A stretch of DNA of 64,000 nt from Acidobacteriaceae bacterium KBS 146 (lineage in GTDB: Bacteria > Acidobacteriota > Terriglobia > Terriglobales > Acidobacteriaceae), in assembly GCA_000688615.1 (NCBI GenBank), contig JHVA01000001.1:4881001-4945000 (forward strand), in the 5' to 3' direction. The notes beneath the pieces are model-generated. The model saw only the letters and a program-made list of their open reading frames with translations, was not told the DNA's origin and did no database searches. Made by a program: the position numbers and the translations under genes. Positions 48,539-56,944 of the stretch are shown here, in pieces (position 1 is the stretch's first letter; every line of letters begins with the position of its first letter).

Positions 48539-48570
48539 GAAGCCCCGGTCCAGCCGGGGCTTCTTTCTTT
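48539..48570 (+). terminator. Rho-independent terminator of the DsbA-like gene
   Basis: Ten-bp stem (GAAGCCCCGG with CCGGGGCTTC), five-base loop, then TTTCTTTT. The stem is nearly the same as the orphan terminator at 16365. Confidence 0.88.
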
Positions 48571-48630
48571 TGCCCATCGGCTCCGGTCTGAAATAGCGGG
48601 TGCGGAACCGTTTCCATTTAAGCTGAATAG

Positions 48631-51123
48631 ATGCCTCTGTTCTGCGATGTTGCGCTTCCGGTTCCTCTGGACCAGACCTTTACCTACCGGGTGAATGGGA
48701 CGGTTCCAGTCGTCGGGGCGCGGGTTCTGGTTCCGTTCAGCGGACAAAGGCTCATGGGTGTGGTGATCCGGGTCCACGAGGAAGAGCCTGCAGGGGAATT
48801 CGAGATCAAGCCGGTCCAGCAGGTTATGGATGACTCTGCAGTCCTGCCTGAGGATCTGATGGAACTGGCCCGATGGATTGCGCAGTATTATGTGGCTCCG
48901 CTGGGTGAGGTACTCCGGGGCATGCTTCCTCTGACCGCGGAGATAAAACGGAACTTTCTCTATCGCATCACGGATACGGGCCGCAATGTCCTGTACGAGG
49001 GGGCGGCAAAAGGGGCTTCGCGACGTTCGAAGCTCACGCCGGAGGAGCAGAATCGGGAGTATTCCGTCCTGAACTATCTGGAGGCCGGCGAGCAGGCAAA
49101 GATCTCGGCGCTGCGTTCTGCGACTGGAGCGAACAAGTCTCTGCTCGAAGGGATGGTTCGCAAGCGTTGGCTGATACGAGAGGCTGTCGCGGAGGAGCGG
49201 GATGCGCGCCGAATGGAAAAGATCGCGATCCTGGTGGAAGATGTGAGGCTTCCGAAGCTCAATCCCAATCAGACGGCCATTCTCGCCGAACTGGCAGCTG
49301 TGGGCGGCAAGATGCGTACACGAGATCTTCAGGAGACTTTGCGACGGGCCGGTGTGCCGGATTCGACGCTGGGGACCCTGGTGAAACGCGGGCTGGTCCG
49401 GATTGAGGAGGTGGCAGAGGCCTTTCATTTCGGCGGCGTGGTTACGCACGGAAAGAAGCATGCCCATGAGCATGCCTTGAACGAAGCCCAGACGGAGGCA
49501 CTCGGAACGATTGCTGCGGCCATGGCGAAGGGCGGGTTTGCACCGCATCTGCTTTATGGAGTGACAGGAAGTGGAAAGACCGCTGTTTATTTCGCGGCGA
49601 TGCGGCGGGCGTTGGATGCGGGGAAGTCGGCGCTTTTGATGGTTCCGGAGATAGGGTTGACGCCAGCGATGACCGGTCATCTGGTGGCGGCGTTTGGAGA
49701 TGAGGTCGCGTTATTGCACTCCCAGCTTACGCCGGATGAGCGCGCCGAGCAGTGGCACAGAATCCGACGGGGCGAGGCCCGGGTTGTCGTCGGTACGCGA
49801 TCTGCCGTGTTTGCGCCGATGCCTCACCTGGGACTCATCATTGTGGATGAGGAGCATGACGGCAGCTACAAACAGGAGGAGACACCCCGTTACCACGGCC
49901 GTGATGTCGCCGTCATGCGGGCAAAGCTGAACGACGTGGTTGTCGTTCTAGGATCTGCGACACCGTCACTTGAGAGCTGGTCCAATGCGGAAAAAGGGCG
50001 CTATGCGAGCATTGAGATGCGCACGCGCGTGGCGAACCGGCCCCTGCCCTCGGTCGAGATGGTGGACATGCGCGCCGAGTTTCGGGAGACAGGACAGGAG
50101 CAGATCTTTTCGCGAAGATTGATTGAAGAGACCGAAGCGACGCTGTCTCGTGGTGAGCAAGCGATCATTCTCTTGAACCGCCGAGGGTACTCCTTTGTGG
50201 TGATGTGCCGAAGCTGCGGGGAAAAGATCGAGTGCGAAAACTGCGCGATCTCGATGACGTACCACAAGCCTGTCAGTGGCAGTGAGGCGATCGCGCAGCC
50301 GGGCCAAAGACTGGAGTGCCATTACTGCGGCTTTCGCCGTAGCGTGCCAAAAGAATGCCCGAAGTGCCAGAGCGAGCACCTGTACTTTCTTGGCGCGGGA
50401 TCGCAGCAGGGAGAAGAGCGCCTGCAGGAGATCTTTCCGCATGCCCGCATTGGAAGGATGGACCGCGACACGGTTCGCGGCCGAAGCGATATGGAGCGCC
50501 TGCTCTCCCGGCTGCATGCCGGCGAGATCAACCTGCTGGTGGGGACGCAGATGATCGCCAAGGGGCACGACATTCATGGTGTGACGCTGGTAGGGGTTGT
50601 CGGGGCGGATTTTGCCCTTGGACTGCCGGACTTTCGCGCCGCCGAGCGTGTCTTTCAACTCCTCACCCAGGTCTCTGGCCGCGCAGGGCGAGGAGAGCTG
50701 CCGGGAAAGGTACTGGTGCAGACGTATCATCCCGATCACTACGCAGTGAAATTTTCGGCGGAGCACGACTATCCCGGATTTGTCGCCAAGGAGATGCAGT
50801 ATCGGCGCTGGATGCACTATCCGCCCTTCGGCGTGTTGGCAAATGTCGTAGTGCAGAGCGAAAGACTGGAAGAGGCGACCGGTTGGTCTTCGGAGCTGGG
50901 GCGGTGGTTCAGCACCGCTCAGCTGGACAAGGTGAGGGTGCTTGGCCCCGCTGCAGCGCCGATCTCAAGACTGAAACGGATCTACCGGTATCACTTTGTA
51001 CTCAAAGGGGAGAGCAGGAAGGCATTAGGCGAAGCTCTCCGGAAGATGCTTGGATTCGCGGAGACACGCGAGATTTCGCGGCGCAATCTGATTGTGGATG
51101 TCGATGCGCTGCACTTGATGTAG
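48631..51123 (+). CDS. priA: Primosomal replication helicase PriA
   Basis: 830 residues. N-terminal DNA-binding domain (VPLDQTFTYRVN), winged helix, then helicase with Walker A LLYGVTGSGKTAVYF and DEEHD in IIVDEEHDGSYKQ. The zinc region between helicase lobes carries paired Cys motifs (CRSCGEKIECENCAISM, CHYCGFRR, CPKCQSEH). The C-terminal lobe has GTQMIAKGHDIHGVTLVGVV. PriA reloads the replisome at collapsed forks. It follows the terminator of the DsbA-like gene, so it is separately transcribed. Confidence 0.97.
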   Translation: MPLFCDVALPVPLDQTFTYRVNGTVPVVGARVLVPFSGQRLMGVVIRVHEEEPAGEFEIKPVQQVMDDSAVLPEDLMELARWIAQYYVAPLGEVLRGMLPLTAEIKRNFLYRITDTGRNVLYEGAAKGASRRSKLTPEEQNREYSVLNYLEAGEQAKISALRSATGANKSLLEGMVRKRWLIREAVAEERDARRMEKIAILVEDVRLPKLNPNQTAILAELAAVGGKMRTRDLQETLRRAGVPDSTLGTLVKRGLVRIEEVAEAFHFGGVVTHGKKHAHEHALNEAQTEALGTIAAAMAKGGFAPHLLYGVTGSGKTAVYFAAMRRALDAGKSALLMVPEIGLTPAMTGHLVAAFGDEVALLHSQLTPDERAEQWHRIRRGEARVVVGTRSAVFAPMPHLGLIIVDEEHDGSYKQEETPRYHGRDVAVMRAKLNDVVVVLGSATPSLESWSNAEKGRYASIEMRTRVANRPLPSVEMVDMRAEFRETGQEQIFSRRLIEETEATLSRGEQAIILLNRRGYSFVVMCRSCGEKIECENCAISMTYHKPVSGSEAIAQPGQRLECHYCGFRRSVPKECPKCQSEHLYFLGAGSQQGEERLQEIFPHARIGRMDRDTVRGRSDMERLLSRLHAGEINLLVGTQMIAKGHDIHGVTLVGVVGADFALGLPDFRAAERVFQLLTQVSGRAGRGELPGKVLVQTYHPDHYAVKFSAEHDYPGFVAKEMQYRRWMHYPPFGVLANVVVQSERLEEATGWSSELGRWFSTAQLDKVRVLGPAAAPISRLKRIYRYHFVLKGESRKALGEALRKMLGFAETREISRRNLIVDVDALHLM

Positions 51124-51181
51124 ACGCATTCGCAGCCCGAAGATGCGAATTTTCGGGCGAGTTTAGGCGCAATCGGCAGAA

Positions 51182-51229
51182 AGAGGTTCGCTGTTGCAAC
51201 AGGTCCGGAGCGCAGCAACAAACCTCTTC
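51182..51229 (-). terminator. Hairpin between priA and HU genes
   Basis: AAGAGGTT with AACCTCTT, and an inner TGTTGC with GCAACA after a 3-base bulge. On the minus strand the stem is followed by TCTGCC, so termination of the HU transcript is possible but T-poor. Confidence 0.45.
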
Positions 51230-51307
51230 CATGCCGAAGCATAGATGTTTGACCTTCCAGGCTGGGACTCTTTCGTTGCTCAGCGATGCCAGAGGATCCA
51301 GGCAGAG

Positions 51308-51577
51308 TTAGTTCAGCAGATGCAGCTCTTTGCCGGGCTTGAAGCGGACTGCCTTGCCAGGCGCGATGGTAACCTCGGCTCCCGTTCGCGGATTGCGGCC
51401 TATGCCGGTCTTCCGCGGTTTGACGGTAAATACACCGAAGCCGCGCAGTTCAATGCGGTCACCAGCGACCAACGTCTGTTTCATGCTCTCGAAGATAGCG
51501 TCTACCGCAGCCTCTGCTTTTGTGCGTGGCAGGCCGGTACGTTCAACAACCCTTTGTATTAAATCCTGCTTTATCAT
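51308..51577 (-). CDS. HU/IHF-family DNA-binding protein
   Basis: 89 residues, standard HU size. Features: MIKQDLIQRVVERTGLPRTKAE at the start, IELRGFGVFTVKPRKTGIG in the strands, and the beta-arm RNPRTGAEVTIAPGKAVRFKPGKEL, with conserved RNP. It bends DNA as a dimer and shapes the nucleoid. It is convergent with priA. Naming as HU alpha or beta cannot be decided. Confidence 0.95.
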   Translation of the reverse strand: MIKQDLIQRVVERTGLPRTKAEAAVDAIFESMKQTLVAGDRIELRGFGVFTVKPRKTGIGRNPRTGAEVTIAPGKAVRFKPGKELHLLN

Positions 51578-51680
51578 TCTGGGCCGCCGTCCTTTTTTGG
51601 GCTGTAGATTTTTAGAAAACGAAGGTGAAATTTATTACGGACCTGGTTTAGTAACGTGATAGTAGAAATTTGAAACCCCG

Positions 51681-51709
51681 TTGTCAACGGCAGACTGCTA
51701 CCGTAAGAT
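51681..51709 (+). promoter_or_regulatory. Possible sigma70 promoter upstream of dcd
   Basis: TTGTCA (51681-51686), 17-base spacer, TAAGAT (51704-51709). It would give a leader of about 125 bases before the GTG at 51843. Sequence match only. Confidence 0.35.
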
Positions 51710-51842
51710 GAAGAATCTAATGACGCAATCATGCCTGCGAACTGCCGGCCTCATTTTGCCATAAAGCAGGCCGTACTCGCGATAAATTGTTAAGCGAAAA
51801 TTCTTTTTAGAGATTCACCAAGAAGAAGGGAAGCAGAGCCGA

Positions 51843-52397
51843 GTGGCTATTAAAAGTGACCGTTGGATTCGCCAGCAGGCGAAGGAAAACGGAATGATCT
51901 CCCCGTTTAGTGAGAAGCAGGTTCGAGAAGGCGTCATCTCGTACGGCTTATCGTCATATGGATACGATCTGCGAGTTTCCGACGAATTCAAGATCTTTAC
52001 CAATGTGAATAGCGCCATTATTGACCCGAAGGCCTTCGATGAGAGGTCCTTTGTGACGGTTGTAGCCGACAGCGTTATCGTCCCTCCCAATTCATTTGCG
52101 CTGGCTCGTTCGATTGAATATTTCAGGATTCCGCGCGACGTTCTGACCATCTGTGTCGGGAAGTCGACTTATGCGCGATGTGGGATTATCGTGAACGTAA
52201 CTCCCTTCGAGCCTGAGTGGGAGGGATTCGTCACGCTGGAGATCTCCAACACAACGCCGCTTCCGGCGCGGATCTATGCGAATGAGGGGCTTTGTCAGAT
52301 CCTCTTTTTCCAGTCCGATGAGTCCTGCGAGGTTAGTTACGCCGACCGCAAAGGTAAATATCAAAAGCAGCAGGGAATCGTTCTTCCCAAGCTGTAG
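51843..52397 (+). CDS. dcd: dCTP deaminase
   Basis: 184 residues with GTG start. The dUTPase-like fold shows ISYGLSSYGYDLRVS, the GKSTYARCGI phosphate loop, and the catalytic Glu in PFEPEWEGFVTLEISN followed by PARIYANEGLCQILFF. It converts dCTP to dUTP for thymidylate synthesis; some relatives go on to dUMP, which sequence alone does not settle. A purine-rich tract (AGAAGAAGGGAAG) precedes the start. The LuxR-type regulator gene starts 94 bases downstream. Confidence 0.95.
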   Translation: MAIKSDRWIRQQAKENGMISPFSEKQVREGVISYGLSSYGYDLRVSDEFKIFTNVNSAIIDPKAFDERSFVTVVADSVIVPPNSFALARSIEYFRIPRDVLTICVGKSTYARCGIIVNVTPFEPEWEGFVTLEISNTTPLPARIYANEGLCQILFFQSDESCEVSYADRKGKYQKQQGIVLPKL

Positions 52398-52491
52398 CAA
52401 TCCGGGCCCCGTACAGTGAAACTTCCTGGGGAGCGCGTCCTGTGGATCGCGCACCCTTGACCTTTCTGATTTTGCCGAATCGTTCGAGGCC

Positions 52492-53136
52492 ATGACAGAC
52501 GCTAAGCAAGACGAGCCGTTCCGTATCGGTTTAATTGCCACCGATTCCTTACGTGTCCTCGGGTTACAGACCATTGTTGCGGAGAATGGCTCAGCTGAGA
52601 TTATCTCCGTCGCAGGTCCTGGCGCCCTGGACGCGTCCGGGGTTTCGCTGGTTCTGATCGATGCGGCATGCACGGACCATCTCTTCGAGTTGCTGGAGAC
52701 CTTCCGGCGCTCGCGGCCACATCTGCGGCTGATCGTCATTGGTCTCGAGGAGGATCACGATTACATCCAGAAGGTGATCGGTGCGGGGGTAAAGGGATAC
52801 CTTGCTCACACGGCACGCGAGAATGAGATTCGTTTGGCGATCGAGATTGTACGGGATGGCTCGGTATGGGCTCCTCGCAAGGTCCTGGCGCGGCTGCTTG
52901 AGGCGTCGACCAACGAGAGAAGGACCGCCGCGCCGGATCCGAAGTTCACTGAGCGCGAAACGCAGGTGCTGCAGCTGCTGGTAGCAGGACGCCCAAACCG
53001 AGAGATTGCAGAGGCGCTTGGAATCGATGCGGCGACGGTAAAGGCCCATGTCGGACGTTTGATGAGGAAGATGGGAGTGGAGAATCGCATTGCTCTCAGC
53101 GTTCAGGCAGTCAATCGAAATCTGGTCGCTAAGTGA
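52492..53136 (+). CDS. LuxR/NarL-family response regulator (orphan)
   Basis: 214 residues. Receiver domain 1-125 with the phospho-acceptor Asp in SLVLIDAACTD, but the usual early acidic pair is replaced by GLIATDSLRVLG, so phosphorylation may be altered. A GVKGYLAHTARENEI segment holds the conserved Lys position as Ala-His (KGYL precedes). The C-terminal LuxR HTH (FTERETQVLQLLVAGRPNRE then IAEALGIDAATVKAHVGRLM) is complete. No kinase gene is adjacent. A strong terminator follows about 120 bases downstream. Confidence 0.88.
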   Translation: MTDAKQDEPFRIGLIATDSLRVLGLQTIVAENGSAEIISVAGPGALDASGVSLVLIDAACTDHLFELLETFRRSRPHLRLIVIGLEEDHDYIQKVIGAGVKGYLAHTARENEIRLAIEIVRDGSVWAPRKVLARLLEASTNERRTAAPDPKFTERETQVLQLLVAGRPNREIAEALGIDAATVKAHVGRLMRKMGVENRIALSVQAVNRNLVAK

Positions 53137-53254
53137 CGGCGGTCCATCTGGTTACCAGCAGACAATTCCGGCGCGAAGGTCTATATACCTCCGTACTGTT
53201 GTAGATACCTGCCGGGTGAGGCACTCTCTTTGTAAGCAACACAGACCTGGGAGA

Positions 53255-53312
53255 GGGGTTGTAGAGAGCGCGCCTGACGATTCAGGCACTTCTCTACAAC
53301 CCCCATTTTTTT
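53255..53312 (+). terminator. Long two-part hairpin terminator
   Basis: Outer 13-bp stem (GGGGTTGTAGAGA with its complement), an internal loop, inner stem GCCTGA with TCAGGC, and then CATTTTTTT. It lies 118 bases past the response regulator stop and 115 bases before the SYLF gene. Confidence 0.8.
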
Positions 53313-53426
53313 CGTTGCGGGCCGGTGGGGACGTAGAGAAGCAACGTTGTTTTCATAGGGACCATCCAATCCTATTGGAAACAGGCAATTTATCGACCTG
53401 GCCCGGTAAGAAAGGTAATTCAAAAG

Positions 53427-54140
53427 ATGGAAAAGTGGATGAAGCATTTGTCTGTGATTGCGTGCGGTGTTGCAATGACGGCGAGTTCGACGATCGCATT
53501 GGCTGCGACCGATAAGGCTAAGCTGGTTGAGAGACTGCAGGACGCCCAGGCAGTCGTCACCCAGATCATGGCAGCACCGGATAAGGGAATTCCTGAGAGC
53601 ATCCTTTCCGGCGCAACCTGTCTGGCTGTTATTCCCAGCTTCAAAAAAGCAGCTTTCGTGGTTGGTGCTCAGTATGGCCAGGGTGTAGCGACGTGCCGGA
53701 CTTCACGGGGATGGAGCGCTCCCGTTTTCGTCCAGCTTGCCGGAGGAAGCTTCGGATTTCAGATTGGCGTGCAGGGGACCGATCTGATCATCGTAGCGAT
53801 GAATCAGCAAGGCCTGCAGGACATGCTGAAGAACAAGTTCAAGATTGGAGCTGATGCGGCCGCCTCTGCCGGACCGGTGGGTCGCAATGCGCAAGCCGGC
53901 ACTGACTGGAAGATGAACGCCGAGTTGTTGACCTATTCGCGCAGCAAGGGACTTTTCGCCGGCATCGATCTCGACGGAACGGTATTGTCGCAGAACGAGG
54001 ACGATACGCGAGTCATGTACGGAGATGCCATTCCCTTTGAGACGATTCTCAAGGGCAATCGGGTGACTCCAGAAGAGGCCCGGCCCTTTGTGCGTACTGT
54101 CGCGAAGTACTTCGTCGCCGCGCGTTCAGATAATAAGTAG
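53427..54140 (+). CDS. Exported SYLF-domain (Ysc84-like) lipid-binding protein
   Basis: 237 residues with a signal peptide (HLSVIACGVAMTASSTIALA). The SYLF domain covers about 60-230: IPESILSGATCLAVIPSFKKAAFVVG in parts, GVATCRTSRGWSAPVFVQLAGGSFGFQIGVQGTDLIIV (read as separate strands), and YSRSKGLFAGIDLDGTVL. SYLF proteins bind phospholipids and are often exported in bacteria, with unknown purpose. The gene is flanked by terminators on both sides, so it is monocistronic. Confidence 0.92.
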   Translation: MEKWMKHLSVIACGVAMTASSTIALAATDKAKLVERLQDAQAVVTQIMAAPDKGIPESILSGATCLAVIPSFKKAAFVVGAQYGQGVATCRTSRGWSAPVFVQLAGGSFGFQIGVQGTDLIIVAMNQQGLQDMLKNKFKIGADAAASAGPVGRNAQAGTDWKMNAELLTYSRSKGLFAGIDLDGTVLSQNEDDTRVMYGDAIPFETILKGNRVTPEEARPFVRTVAKYFVAARSDNK

Positions 54141-54160
54141 AGCTGCATCAGGGATACGAA

Positions 54161-54189
54161 GAGAGGGTGGCCGAGACGGCCACCCTCTC
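54161..54189 (+). terminator. Terminator of the SYLF gene
   Basis: Perfect 13-bp stem (GAGAGGGTGGCCG and its complement) with an AGA loop, followed by TCTTCAT. GC-rich stem, weak T-run. Confidence 0.7.
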
Positions 54190-54235
54190 TTCATGCAGTA
54201 TTCTCGAATTCCAAACGTCCATTTAGACTGAAGCC

Positions 54236-55180
54236 TTGAATGATGTAAATGAAAGAGAGCCATCGCTGGCTGGGGCAAGCCTCCGCGAAAAGGCTGAGTT
54301 TGTCGCAGTATGGATGATGGTCCGGATGCTGGGAGCGCTTCCGCGTGGTATGGCGCGAAGCGCTGGTGCGGCGATCGGAGAGGTCGCATATTACGGTCTC
54401 GCGCGTCTTCGGCGTGTTGGCGTGCGAAATCTCCAGCTTGCCTTTCCTGAGATGGAGGGGCCTCGTCGCGAAGAGATCCTCAAGCAGGTTTACCGCAATC
54501 TGGGATATCTCCTGGCGGAGTTTTGCCTGATGCCGCGATATTCCCGGCAACAGGCGAGCCGGTTGATTCGCTACGAAGGATTGGAAAATTATCTGCGGGC
54601 CCGGGATCGAGGCAAAGGCGTTCTGATCCTGACTGGCCACCTCGGTGCGTGGGAGCTGTCGAGCTTCTATCACTCGCTGATGGGCTACCCCATGGGAATG
54701 GTGATCCGGCGGCTGGACAATCCCCTGGTGGATCGTTTTGTAAACCAGATCCGGTGTCAGCACGGCAACCGCGTCATTCACAAAGATGATTTTGCTCGTG
54801 GCCTGATCGCCTCGATGCGGTCCGGAGAGACGGTCGGAATTCTGATGGACACCAACATGACTCCGCCTCAGGGGACGTTTGTTCCTTTTTTTGGCGTGGA
54901 GGCATGCACGGCGAGTGGAATGGCCCGTGTGGCACAGAAGACAGGCGCTGCCGTCGTGCCAGGATTTCTTTTGTGGGAGAAGAACGAGCAGCGATACGTG
55001 CTTCACTTTGGCGAAGAGCTTGCGGTCACATCGAGCGGTGATGCGGAGGCGGACGCGATCCGGAACACGGCAGCCTTCACGGCGGTGATTGAGGCATACA
55101 TACGGAAGTATCCTGAGCAGTGGCTGTGGATGCATCGGAGATGGAAGACCAGGCCGGCCGGGGAAGAAGGGATCTATTGA
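54236..55180 (+). CDS. Lipid A-type lauroyl/myristoyl acyltransferase (LpxL/HtrB family)
   Basis: 314 residues with a TTG start and no strong ribosome binding site. A hydrophobic start region (FVAVWMMVRMLGALPRGMA) anchors it to the inner membrane. The HX4E motif is GHLGAWE, and YPMGMVIRRLDNP, MDTNMTPPQGTFVPFFGVEA follow as expected. The family adds secondary acyl chains to lipid A. The lpxD gene starts two bases after its stop, supporting that role. Chain specificity is not readable. Confidence 0.9.
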   Translation: MNDVNEREPSLAGASLREKAEFVAVWMMVRMLGALPRGMARSAGAAIGEVAYYGLARLRRVGVRNLQLAFPEMEGPRREEILKQVYRNLGYLLAEFCLMPRYSRQQASRLIRYEGLENYLRARDRGKGVLILTGHLGAWELSSFYHSLMGYPMGMVIRRLDNPLVDRFVNQIRCQHGNRVIHKDDFARGLIASMRSGETVGILMDTNMTPPQGTFVPFFGVEACTASGMARVAQKTGAAVVPGFLLWEKNEQRYVLHFGEELAVTSSGDAEADAIRNTAAFTAVIEAYIRKYPEQWLWMHRRWKTRPAGEEGIY

Positions 55181-55181
55181 G

Positions 55182-56138
55182 ATGGCGAAGATAAGCGAGA
55201 TCGTGGCGTGGCTTAGCGATGCAACGGAAGTGAAAGCCGGAGCCAATGCTGAGATATCGCGCGTCGCCGGGATTGACGCTGCAGGCGCTGATGCGGCCGT
55301 TTTCGCGACCGATGCCGCGACACTCAAAGCTGCGCTCGCCTCCGGTGCGGGATTGATCTTTGTGAATGCAAAGTTACGAACTCCCAACCACCCACCGGAC
55401 GACGCGAGAATTCTATGGGTGCGGGATGCTCGATACAGCTTCTCCGTGGTGGCGCAGCGGCTTGCCGGACAGACGGCAGAATCTGGGATTGATGCGACCG
55501 CTATCCTCGGGAAGGATGTCTCGATTGGTTCAGCAACGTCGATCGGGCCGGGGGTGGTGCTTGGAGACGGTGTGGTGATTGGTAAAGCGTGCCGTATCGA
55601 TGCGCGTGTCACCGTCTATTCCGGCGTTGTGTTGGGCGATGAGGTGATCGTGCAGGCAGGCGCCGTTCTTGGGTCGGCAGGCTTTGGATATGCTCGCAGT
55701 GCGGAGACGGGGGAATATGTGCTCTTTCCTCAGCAGGGCCGCCTGGTAATCGAAGATCGAGTCGAGATTGGCTCCAATACCACCATCGACCGCGGCGCAT
55801 TGGGTGAGACGAGGATTGGCCGCGGCACGAAGATCGACAACCTGGTCCATATCGGGCACAACTGCGTCATCGGCAAGAATGTTGTGATCGCCGCCCAGAC
55901 GGGTATCTCCGGATCCTCCGTTGTTGAAGACGGAGCGATTCTCGGCGGTCAGGTTGGAATCGGAGAGCATGCCACCGTTGGAGAAGGTGTGATCCTGGGT
56001 GGGGGTGCGGGGGTGCTGAGTGGCAAAAAGATGCAAGGTAAGGGACAGGTCTTCTGGGGAAGGCCAGCCCGTCCTCTCAAGGAGTATCTTCGTGACCTCG
56101 CGCGTTTGCGACGTAGCGGCCCCGAACGGTCAAGCTAG
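55182..56138 (+). CDS. lpxD: UDP-3-O-acylglucosamine N-acyltransferase
   Basis: 318 residues from the ATG at 55182. An N-terminal uridine-binding domain of about 105 residues is followed by a left-handed beta helix of hexapeptide repeats (SIGSATSIGPGVVLGDGVV, VEIGSNTTIDRGAL, KIDNLVHIGHNCVIGKN), with the catalytic His in LVHIGHN, and a C-terminal helix (RPLKEYLRDLARLR). LpxD adds the second hydroxyacyl chain in lipid A assembly. It lies in an operon with the acyltransferase upstream and the P-loop protein downstream (9 bases). Confidence 0.95.
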   Translation: MAKISEIVAWLSDATEVKAGANAEISRVAGIDAAGADAAVFATDAATLKAALASGAGLIFVNAKLRTPNHPPDDARILWVRDARYSFSVVAQRLAGQTAESGIDATAILGKDVSIGSATSIGPGVVLGDGVVIGKACRIDARVTVYSGVVLGDEVIVQAGAVLGSAGFGYARSAETGEYVLFPQQGRLVIEDRVEIGSNTTIDRGALGETRIGRGTKIDNLVHIGHNCVIGKNVVIAAQTGISGSSVVEDGAILGGQVGIGEHATVGEGVILGGGAGVLSGKKMQGKGQVFWGRPARPLKEYLRDLARLRRSGPERSS

Positions 56139-56147
56139 GAGAACGAT

Positions 56148-56753
56148 ATGGCGATTGTTGTCGTGGGCGGACATTCGCGGAACATCGGAAAGACCAGCGT
56201 GGTCGAGGGCTTGATCCGCAACTTGCAGGAGATGCGGTGGACGGCGTTCAAGATCACCCAGTTTGGCCATGGAATGTGTTCCGCCAATGGAGAGCCTTGC
56301 GACTGCGAGACTGCTGAACATACGGTTGCGGTCAGTGAGGAGCGGGACAGAACAGGCGGGACGGATTCATCGCGCTATCTTGTTGCCGGTGCCGTGCGGT
56401 CGCTCTGGGTGCGGACCAGGACAGGGGATCTGGCTGAGGCCATGCCGCGGATTCGAAAGGAGCTCGCACAGGCAGAGAACGCGGTCATTGAGTCCAACAG
56501 TATCCTCAGGTTTCTGCGGCCTGATCTTTATCTGAGCGTTCTCGATCCTGCCGTAGAAGATTTCAAAGATTCCGCCCGGTTCTTTCTCGATCGAGCTGAC
56601 GCTGTTCTCGTTCCGGAGGGAGCCGTCGGGCGACCTGAGTGGAAGGGTGTTTCCCTGAAGTTACTTCAAGGGACCCCGGTCCTGGCGATCCAGCCGCCAA
56701 AGTACATAACAGACGATGTGCTGGCATTCGTCAGGGGCCATCTTCGGCCTTAG
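56148..56753 (+). CDS. MobB-like P-loop protein of unknown function
   Basis: 201 residues. A P-loop GGHSRNIGKTS opens the protein in the manner of MobB and related SIMIBI NTPases, followed by TAFKITQFGHG. A Cys-rich stretch (MCSANGEPCDCETAEH) at about 43-58 could bind metal. Later SNSILRFLRPDLYLSVLDP and FFLDRADAVLVPEG complete the fold. MobB proper helps MobA in Mo-cofactor guanylylation, but this protein is in an operon with lipid A genes, so its real partner is unclear. I do not know a named family. Confidence 0.75.
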   Translation: MAIVVVGGHSRNIGKTSVVEGLIRNLQEMRWTAFKITQFGHGMCSANGEPCDCETAEHTVAVSEERDRTGGTDSSRYLVAGAVRSLWVRTRTGDLAEAMPRIRKELAQAENAVIESNSILRFLRPDLYLSVLDPAVEDFKDSARFFLDRADAVLVPEGAVGRPEWKGVSLKLLQGTPVLAIQPPKYITDDVLAFVRGHLRP

Positions 56754-56944
56754 ACCAACCTGTGAAAAAACATGCTTTGTATTTGGATTCCATGGGTTTA
56801 TGCTCTGCGTTCAGAAGTTTGAGCGGATGCGGGAGTATTCAAGGTTGAGACGGGCCCTCTCCATGAAGTAGTTCATTCTTCCTTCTTTGCGGAAGCAAGT
56901 AACGCACGAAAGCTCCCGGGGGGCACCCGGGGTAGGCGGGTACG

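Noticed and set aside
51197..51221. Resemblance to the SRP RNA domain IV signature (CAGGTCCGGA followed by AGCA)
   Set aside because: The bases that should close the tetraloop (C opposite C, T opposite C) do not pair, and the whole stretch is better explained as the loop of the priA/HU intergenic hairpin.
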